64,000 bases of DNA from Mansonella perstans (lineage: Eukaryota; Nematoda; Chromadorea; Rhabditida; Onchocercidae): the NCBI GenBank assembly GCA_037074765.1, contig JBAMDO010000057.1:372001-436000 (forward strand). The letters run 5' to 3'. The notes beneath the pieces are model-generated. The model saw nothing but the letters and a program-made list of their open reading frames with translations. It searched no databases and was not told the DNA's origin. How positions within the stretch are numbered: position 1 is the first letter of the stretch; every line of letters begins with the position of its first letter. Shown here piece after piece: positions 55,574 through 64,000 of the stretch. The position numbers and the translations under genes were made by a program.

Positions 55574-58198
55574 CTTATTGGAAGTGTCTAGTGACTTCTT
55601 CGATATAAGCTATGATCCGAACTCCGTTTCCGATTTTCCATATCGCCTTCATTCCTACTTTCCAACCTTCCGATACTCCGATACGAGAGAGAATGACATT
55701 TTATAAAACTGGCTCATTCAATGGGATTCATTAGGATAAACGATTTCGAGCTATTTTTTAAGTGAACCCATGCGATTTAACATGATTTATTTAGCATTCC
55801 ATCGATTTATTTTTCGTTTCGATTAAAATCAAATAAAATTAAATAAAAATCGAAAATTTCTCTTCCAAATCAAATAAAATTGGTAGTCTTGAGAGATTGA
55901 TAAACATTATCACGTATGTGATAACTTATGACCTTACAAAGCTTGTTTGGGCAAAGTATCCAGCATCACTTTCTCGAAAAACTTCATTATGTTGTAAATT
56001 TCTCCAAATAATATGGCTTGTCTTATTGCAATTAGCCTAATAAATTTCTTAGGAAACAACATAAAATTTGTGAAATAATGTCGATAATGATTGATAGCGA
56101 AAAAATTTCTTCTACGAATGTGGTCGTTCGAACCGTCTAGAAGTTTTCAAAAATATGTCTCAACGTATTTGTGTTTCGGCAATACTGAATGTAGCAAAAA
56201 AGTTGAGCCTAAATTTTATTAAGTATACATATGTTGAAAGTAAACATTAAAAATAAACAGTGCTATATAATTATAAAGAAAATAATGACAGCAAGCTCAA
56301 TTGTCTTTGTCAGCACCGGCGAATTGCTTGAGTTCACTTGTTTGCTCAGTCGCAAATTTCTATTTATCGGTGTAGTTGTTACGGAACCACTAGTGCTTGC
56401 TGAAGTATGTCAGGACAAAATTTTTGGCAGCGTCGGTCGAAGAGTATCCTGCCGTGGCACACCAGCCGCAGTCAGAAATTGGCGTTTTTTTTTCCATGAT
56501 AGTTTTAAATATCAGTTGAAACTGACTGATACTCTACTGAAAGCGTATATCAATCATAAGATTTATCGTACGCCAGTCATAAGATTTATACTGACTTTAT
56601 CATCCAACATTATCGACAACTTGTGGACCGTTCTGATAGTGGGATTATCTTATCATGGTTTGGGTAAAGGCATGAATGGTGACAAAGAACATTCCAACAT
56701 TACATGATGCATTCTTCATTTTACTTATCCCAGTACCAAAGAAACCAAATTCTGAGCAGCTTTCACTTACTCATTTCGATGATGAAAATTTAGAAATGAA
56801 CAAATAAATATAATTCTAAATAAAAAAAAATCTTTGTCTCTGCCATTATAGAAATCATCAATCAATGAATGAAACGCATTCGCAAAAATTTTACAATTAA
56901 ATTCTTTATATTTCCTCCACCGTCTTGTAAAAAACAATTTTTCTGGGAACAAAAATAAAATATTAATCGAATTATTGCACATGCCACCTAAGTGCTATCA
57001 GGACGTCAACTGTCAGAATTATTCCTCTTAGATTAAACCACTACTGCATAGCATAAATAAAAAGGTTGTTATCAGAGGCAAAAAGAAATTTTGAAAATCG
57101 AAAATCAAAAGAAAAGCATTATTCGATCGGAAATTGTCGGTGCTCGAAAAAAAGGTGAGCGTAAAATGGTGATGATAGAAAATACTATAATGTTTACTAT
57201 AATGGAATTTCCAATAAATAATAGCTTGAATTTCTTCGTCAGATTTTGAGAATTTTTGTGAATAATAGGTCTAAAATGAATCAAGCTAATGAAGAAAAAA
57301 TTATTGCCGGCTATTTTTGTGCACGAACATATTTGGATTAAATATTCTCTCTATCACAATTATAACTTCATTGGACACAATCCCGAAATCGCAGAAATCA
57401 TGGGATTCCATTTTTAAGCCCAATTTATTTGCATCTAAATATGTGTTAAAAAATGTAAGATATATGCTGTCCGAATTCATTTTTGTTTTAAATTAAAGAA
57501 ATAACACGTTGCCGAAAATATTTCTATTGAGCTTAGAGTCACATAAAAATTAACTATTTCGAAATTTGACTAATTATATTATAAGTCAAATGTGTCGGAA
57601 CAGTGGAAATTTTGGTCTGCTCATATCTACGGTAAATCAAAATTGTCTTTAATTTGCTTTGAATTAGGGAAACCTTGGATTTTATTTTAAATTTGTAAAT
57701 TATAAAGTAGAAATTTCGCCACCATATGGAACCAGTGTTGAATTTGGAAGCTGATATATTTATGGCAAAAAGATCATAGAAAGAAGTTGCTGAGGAAATA
57801 GTTACAGCTGTGACAGTGACAACTGAAGCATTTTACAATATAAAATTCGATTTAAACTATTCAGGACGTGTCAAACAGTTCAATACGGACGATAAGTTTG
57901 ACCAAACTTCATGCGAATTAAATGATAAAATAAACGGAAGTACGATCAAGATGTCAAATGTAATTTTATGAGCAATGTAAATGGTAAATTTGAAGTGTTG
58001 AAAGTTTCTTAAAAAAGATGCGCTTCATTTCTATTTTAAAGTATCAAAATTAAAAATACTGTTTTTTTTCTTTTCTTCTGATCTTCTAAAAAAAATATAG
58101 CAATTCGTGTAGGTGTAAATTTTTTCGAATGTATCAGTGTAATTTTGTTGAAATAAGAAAATGCTGAGGTGGAACAACTGGCATGGAGTTCATCCACG

Positions 58199-58256
58199 CA
58201 TACATATATTTATACACACACATACACACACAATATACGCACATACAAACACACGA
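58199..58256 (+). repeat. CA-rich microsatellite
   Basis: Imperfect alternation of CA and TA (CATACATATATTTATACACACACATACACACACAATATACG...). Simple repeat, no coding signal. Confidence 0.85.
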
Positions 58257-59082
58257 TATACTGATAGAAAAAGTAACATATCTCCTTGTTATGCCATCTC
58301 TCAATAAATCTGAATTTTTGGAACTGATAAATAAGGAAATTTTTTAGTACAACTTAACTGAATGCGAATTATTTCCAAGAAAATTGTTAATGTAAACAAA
58401 TTTTGATAATGCATAAGCGAGCATAACCTGATCCGGAATAGCTATGCAGAAATGGACATTGGAACTCTCCTATGAAAGATACTATGATTTAATAATCCAA
58501 GAATTTGAAGTCATTTCAATGACTTCCAAGTTATTGGGATTGATATCAAGGCTGTTATTCATTTTTCTGGTACAATTTGTTGTGATTAGGTTGAGTTACA
58601 AGCAACAGAATTATTGTCCTAAGTGAAACTTCAAACATTTCAGCATTAAAAATAGCATAAGATTGAACGATCATAGCCTATCATCATTAGTTGTTTAGTT
58701 TTTTTTTTTTTCTTTTTCTTCACCCTCATAATAAAACTTTCCTCTGAGCATTAGTTTCAGTTTAACGAATAAGAAGAGTGCTATGACACTTTCTCAGTGG
58801 TAGGTGGATTTGTTGAACAGCTTTTTGAAAAATCTGATGCTAGGAAGCAAATTTTCGTTATTGTTGAGGGCAATGTTTCTCAGCTAAACATAACAATCTT
58901 TTTTTCTCGTTATTTTAAACATGAAATGTATAAATTTATTATTATCAGTGATGCAAACAATATATACACATGCAGATTGCCGGAGAGAAAGGATGAGATC
59001 ACTTGAGGTATCAGTGAAGCAGCTGTGTTTTCTAACTTTAATCAACAAATCAGTGCATTCTCCTGAGAACTTCAGAATCATA

Positions 59083-59150
59083 CGAATACACATACACACA
59101 TACACACATACACATACATATACACACACAGACTATATATATGTATATAT
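59083..59150 (+). repeat. CA/TA microsatellite upstream of troponin T
   Basis: Imperfect ACACAT units followed by a TATATATGTATATAT run. Simple repeat about 0.6 kb before the troponin T start. Confidence 0.85.
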
Positions 59151-59764
59151 TTATGTACAACAACTAACAGACAGAGACCCCGCTCATTCCTCTATGAACA
59201 AAAACTCCCGTTCTTAAGAGCTTTAGTTTTCCAGAGTACTCTCATCATTTCTTAATTTTTCTCCATTTGTTCACAAGCAACTTCTCGAAGCAGGAGAGAT
59301 TATTGCTTTGTTTGTAAAACTGTGCTGATGTTTTTAGTTTGGTTGGTGTCTTACGATTCCCACTAATCATATCCCAATTAGCTAAAAATAATTTGACGAA
59401 GAAAATCTGCATATTGCTAATCTGCAATATTGAAACTATTTAACTTATCCGACTTCTCCCGAAAGCAATTGAAGTTGAAGGAGTAGTGAAGTTAGGTCAA
59501 ACTTCGTAGCAAGGAGGTAATGCAAAAGAACCTGCTATCTTTAGATTCTTTAAAAAATGGAATTATGTTTGTTGAGGTCATGGTAATTAAACTTAATTCC
59601 TAAATATTTAATTTTTATAGAGAAAAAACTGTTAACTTTATCCTAAAGACTGCATTTCATTTCAAGTACTGTTATGCAATCGTAATGCTAATAGCAATAT
59701 TATCTTCTTTCGCATAATTTTATAGGACTTGTTCAATCCGTAAAAATAAGGCTGCAGAAAGAAA

Positions 59765-62700
59765 ATGGCAGAAGAAGAAGAAGAGATGTAAGTTTAACTT
59801 TTAACTTTAACGCTGCAAATATTCATTACTTCCATAACTTTATTTTCATAATTTTCATTAAATGTCTAGCACTGAGGAGGAGGAAGATGAAGAAGTAGAA
59901 GAGGAAGAAGAAGAAGCTGCTGAAGTAGAAGCACGGCCAGCTACGGCATCTGCAGATGATGAAGCACAAAAGACGGAAGCTACACCACAGTAAGTTGAAA
60001 CTCAAAAATTTTTAATTGATTGCGTGAAAATCTTTGCACAGCATTTAGTTATGAATTTCTCCAAGCAATGAGATTCTAGTTCTGAGTCAGGAAAAAAATG
60101 AACTTAAAATCTGAATTATGGCTTCTCTCTAAACTACTTTAAAAATGACTAGTCTGGTTATTTTATGTTTGATTACCTGTGCATCATATCATTATTTTCC
60201 TCCCTAAACCTGAAAATTTCAATGCTAGAGTGGAACACACTTGTAGTAAATCATTCTTATTTATCTATAATGTACAAAATGAGACACTATTGTTTTGTGA
60301 ACATTTCAAGAAAAGTTTATGAAACTATTATTAAAACGAGGATATCTTATAAAACGCTTGTTTCTCTAATCGTTGACCAATGAAATACAAACATATTTCA
60401 GATTAAGACGTGCACCACATCAGGAAAAGGATGAAGCACCAGCTGAACAGACGGAAGCTGAAAAGGCTATGCTTGTAAACTTTACTTCTATTTTCTTTGT
60501 TTTCTATAAGAATGCTATCGAGAGTAAAAACGGAAAAACTATTGCTTAAATTTTCTATCCAGTTTATTCAGAGATTCAAAATACGAATACCTTGAGCTCC
60601 TGAGCTCATTTCAAAACGAAATGACTATTAAAAGTTGTAAAAAGAGGTCGGAAACATTTACTTTCACTTCAGGCTGCCAAGAAGAGGCATCAGGAGGAAG
60701 AAGCAGCTAAAATTCAAGATTACGAAGAACGACGACGAATCGAGAAAGAAAAGATCGAAGAAGAGTTGCGAGCATTGAAGGAAAAACAGGAACAAAGAAA
60801 ATTACAGCGTGAACAAGAGGAACGAGAATTTGCGGAAAGGCAACGCCAGAATGAGGAAAAACGACGTCAGGAAGAGGTATCATTTTTGAGGGTCAGGAAA
60901 GGCCCAAAATTCTAATTAAAAGCGCTGTTAGTTTCTTCTCACACTTTGAGGAAGAAAGCAAAGTGCGTATCGAAGCAGAGAAACTTCGACGAGAGGAAGA
61001 AAGAAAGAAACGACAGAATTTGATGGCCGGCTCGTTTGCTGGCGGTACAGGAGATGGTGGGAAGAATTTCGTGATTCAGAAATCAGAAAAAGGCGATCTA
61101 TTGAAGACTCATACTGTAAGCTTTTAATTTTTAAAAGCAGCATGAAAATTCGATTGAATACTATGAATTAGAATGAATCGAAATTAAAACTGTTAATTAC
61201 ACAACTGAATTGATTCAACAATGTTTTTTTTCTGAGATTTTTTATTCTGAAGATCCATTAGATTATTTTATAGCAAGTGGGAATCGATCACTCTTTTAAA
61301 TTAAGATTTGTGTAAATCAAATTTGAAATAATATGAAAGTCTTGCGAAATTTATCAGGCCAAAAAAGAAGTTAGTGAGGAAGAGAGAAAAGCAGCAAAGC
61401 AAGCATTTCTGGAAGCAATTCAACGTCGTTCAACCAATACTGCTGATTTGTTGCCAAATGATCTAAAAGATAAAATTAAACAGCTGCACTCACGTATCGT
61501 GAAACTAGAAGGCGAAAAATATGACTTGGAGAAAAGACACGAGCGTCAGGAGTATGACGTTAGTCATTTCATTATCGAATTTCATTACCGTATTTGAAAT
61601 TTCGACCAAAAAAATATGAAATAGTATAGCAAATATAATGAGTAAACAATTTCAGCTGAAAGAACTGCACGAGCGTGAACGTCAAGTTGCTCGCAATAAA
61701 GCTTTGCAAAAAGGTCTGGATCCTGCCGAAGCAGCTGCATCTATCCATCCGGTTTGTTTTCAGCAAAGAAATTACTTAACAGAAATATGCCAGTTTATAT
61801 GCCTAATAGATAAATTAATAAATAATTGCATTACAGATTAAATAATTATAGTTCTTAGCATAAATAGTTTAAAATTTAATTTTAGCCAAAGATCAATGTA
61901 GTATCGAAATTCGATCGTCAGATTGATAGACGCTCATATGGCGATCGGCGGGATCTTTACGAAAATGTAATATCAATTAATTAATTTTCTTAATTTTTTT
62001 TTTTGCAACAATTTCAATTGCATGCATTCTTGTTTATTTCATCGGATATGTTATAAAACGATCCTGTGTAGATTCAAATTGAGAGGATTGTATTCTGAGA
62101 TTAAGATGAAGGAACTATTTAGAGAAGATCCGGAATGCCACATGCTGCTTGCAAAGTTGTCACCGGTTGTTTTTTCTATAATGTTTGGATTAAAAAAAAA
62201 GATCTCCCTAACCTTTATTATTTCATTCATTTATTCATTATAATGATTAAAATGAATGTTTTGAGCATTATCCAACAATATTGCAACACTTTAAGAAATT
62301 TATTCTTTCAAGTGATCTAGTCTACTTAAAATAATATTTTATAGTCACATTTTATATTTTATAGCCGGTAATTAAAAAGCCGCCAAAAATTGCTCATGGA
62401 ACAGCTCGTCCGCCACCGGAATGGGGTCGACGTGAAAACGAAGAACTAGAACAGATCCGCAAAAATTTAGAGCCACCTAAATACGTAGAGCAAGTGAAAG
62501 CAGATGGTGATGCTGCAAAACCACCAGTTCAACCAATTCCACTCCATGTACCCGGTGTCGATGAAGTTGAAGAGGAAGAGAAAGTATCGATAGAGCCTAC
62601 GAAAGAAAATGTGACCGAAGAAGCTGAAAAAAAGGTTGCAGCGAAAGATACTGAGAAGACCAGTCGGAAAGCATCTGCTGCGGCAAGCGGTAAAGCTGCT

Positions 62701-62950
62701 GCACCACCACCAACGGTTAGAAAATTTTAAGTGCCGAAAGAATTTTTGGTTAATATGATATCGCAGTATCCATTCATGAAATTATTACTGTAAAAATAAA
62801 TAGATCGTTATTGGAATTTAATATGAATGCTTGCAATGAATTGCATGAAATGATTTCTTTCTGCTTTTATTCTTTAGTAAACATATCAAATTTTTATTCT
62901 ATTATATTTTGATTGAATTTTAGGCAAAGAAACCAGTGAAAGCGAAATGA
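59765..62950 (+). CDS. tnt: Troponin T
   Basis: Tropomyosin-binding subunit of the thin-filament troponin complex that makes muscle contraction calcium-dependent. 446 residues. Exons: 59765-59787, 59870-59989, 60402-60474, 60673-60876, 60951-61115, 61358-61558, 61656-61751, 61886-61966, 62365-62715, 62924-62950, all in phase. The Glu-rich start ([20 protein letters not shown]) is typical. The highly charged helix [19 protein letters not shown] follows, then [20 protein letters not shown], the conserved helix [20 protein letters not shown] and the coiled-coil [20 protein letters not shown] that pairs with troponin [15 protein letters not shown] and [20 protein letters not shown] lie near residues 325-350. 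The long Glu/Lys/Ala-rich tail ending KKPVKAK is usual for nematode forms (C. elegans MUP-2). Reading through the last intron would give a shorter end, TVRKF. The poly-A signal is at 63062. Confidence 0.97.
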
Positions 62951-63061
62951 AATGGATCGTATCTCCCTATTTTTTTTCCGCAATACAAAATTTTTTATTC
63001 CTTTAAATAATGTAAAAAATTATCAACGAATATTTTTTTTTTGTATCCTGAATGAGCTATC

Positions 63062-63067
63062 AATAAA
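63062..63067 (+). terminator. Polyadenylation signal of troponin T
   Basis: AATAAA about 110 bp after the stop codon, preceded by T-rich sequence and the only clear signal before the tandem repeat. Confidence 0.65.
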
Positions 63068-63276
63068 AAATATGGTTGCATCAGTTGTTCAGTCTTGATT
63101 GATTGATAACACTAATTGTTATTTAGTGTAATGTAATGCATCTTTTAAAATACTTGAAAATGCACAAATATATTTGATTGCTGAATATGAATTGCATGTC
63201 AAGTAATGATAAGAAATGGAAATATTGATGATTAACATAAGACAGTGTCATTCCAGAATAACTTTTATACTTAAAT

Positions 63277-63619
63277 CATTATGAGATAAGAACATGCCAT
63301 CTTCAACAACCTTATCATTAATTATGAGATAAGAACATGCTATCTTCAACAACCTTATCATTAATTATGAGATAAGAACATGCTATCTTCAACAACCTTA
63401 TCATTAATTATGAGATAAGAACATGCTATCTTCAACAACCTTATCATTAATTATGAGATAAGAATATGCTATCTTCAACAACCTTATCATTAATTATGAG
63501 ATAAGAACATGCTATCTTCAACAACCTTATCCATCATTATGAGATAAGAATATGCTATCTTCAACAACCTTATCATTAATTATGAGATAAGAACATGCTA
63601 TCTTCAACAACCTTATCCA
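63277..63619 (+). repeat. 43-bp tandem repeat array, about eight copies
   Basis: Unit: TTATGAGATAAGAACATGCT followed by ATCTTCAACAACCTTATCATTAA. Copies begin about every 43 bp (GAGATAAG near 63283, 63326, 63369, 63412, 63455, 63498, 63541, 63584). They differ by only one or two bases, apart from the first copy (GCCATC for GCTATC) and variant CCATCATT/CCATTTTC joints in the later copies. Each unit carries AGATAAG and an inverted CTTATCA, both matches to the GATA-factor core. The array is downstream of troponin T and outside any coding exon I can see. Confidence 0.95.
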
Positions 63620-64000
63620 TTTTCATATCATTAAGCCATATCATATCGCTCTTCCATTTTATACTATTTAGAAATTCCAATGCAATTGAATCGACAATTG
63701 TATTCTGAAATCGCGATTTTATATTCATTTATTTATCCAGATTTTAGTATCAAGAAGTATTGCAGAAAAAGAATGATTATCAATATGGAAAAAAAAAAAA
63801 AAAAAAAATTGCAAATTGTTGACCTTTCTGTCTTTCTGCAATTTCAACGAAATCCTTTCCAACTTGCCTTCTTGATTAACGATTGATTATTCAGTTTTAA
63901 AAATTGTTTTAATGATTGAACAAAGTTGCCACAATCCAATTAATTTCTTCAGACTTTGTTGGAAGAATTCAAGCATATTTTAGAATAAGATAAAAATTAA
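63620..64000. other. Sequence after the repeat array, no gene seen
   Basis: AT-rich, with a 19-20 bp A-run near 63789-63807. A 68-codon + strand frame (63680-63886) crosses the A-run and has no recognisable domain, so I treat it as chance. Confidence 0.5.

Larger units (their letters stand above)
55574..59764. other. Large intergenic region between the cysteine-rich gene and troponin T
   Basis: About 4.2 kb without a gene I can support. It includes a 158-codon + strand open frame (56231-56707) with no known domain and a less AT-rich base composition than its flanks. A broken frame at 57726-57971 and two CA-rich microsatellites are also present. The - strand opposite 56231-56420 has an unbroken stretch ending in a hydrophobic run (TIELAVIIFFIII), so either strand could be a decayed gene piece. 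Confidence 0.4.

Noticed and set aside
58884..59217. Frames of 81 and 98 codons over the CA repeat
   Set aside because: They owe their length to the microsatellite (VYVCVCVYV, HTYTHTH) and have no other support.

Overview
The window is eukaryotic nuclear DNA from a nematode. It is AT-rich (about 70% by eye). Genes are split into exons of roughly 50-300 bp by introns with GT...TTTCAG-type borders. Most start codons sit 3-30 bp after a pyrimidine-rich AG, as expected where spliced leaders are trans-spliced. Gene content and intron sizes fit a filarial (clade III) parasite, but the species cannot be fixed from this sequence. I see no bacterial operons, CRISPR, tRNA, rRNA or intact transposon.

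Layout. 335-11374 (+): MAST-family Ser/Thr kinase (KIN-4 type), with two alternative last exons, one encoding a hydrophobic tail. 12196-12497 (+): doubtful small secreted protein. 12610-17374 (+): eIF2B epsilon. 18267-25508 (+): UBE3C/ETC-1 HECT ubiquitin ligase. 26421-27720 (+): LIN-7. 28403-28845 (+): 73-residue SNAPC5-like protein. 29283-30088 (+): ISCA2 Fe-S assembly protein. 30699-33215 (+): TTC19. 33736-34436 (-): mitochondrial ribosomal protein L27. A divergent intergenic region with a 143-bp duplicated repeat follows. 35249-44642 (+): TEX2, an SMP-domain lipid-transfer protein. 46232-55573 (-): a cysteine-rich extracellular protein with four CC(C)-x4-C motifs, reconstructed here from 15 in-phase exons and not matched to a named protein. 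55574-59764: largely empty, with microsatellites and two odd open frames. 59765-62950 (+): troponin T. 63277-63619: eight 43-bp tandem repeats carrying paired GATA-type motifs.

Themes. Three neighbouring genes (ISCA2, TTC19, mL27) act in mitochondria. The + strand genes from eIF2B epsilon to TTC19 all run one way with 0.4-0.9 kb gaps and splice acceptors just before the start codon; this may be one or more nematode-style operons, though the gaps are wide. The MAST kinase and LIN-7 both carry PDZ domains, and UBE3C and eIF2B epsilon are general proteostasis and translation genes. Exon borders below were read by eye; nearly every junction keeps phase, and exceptions are stated.
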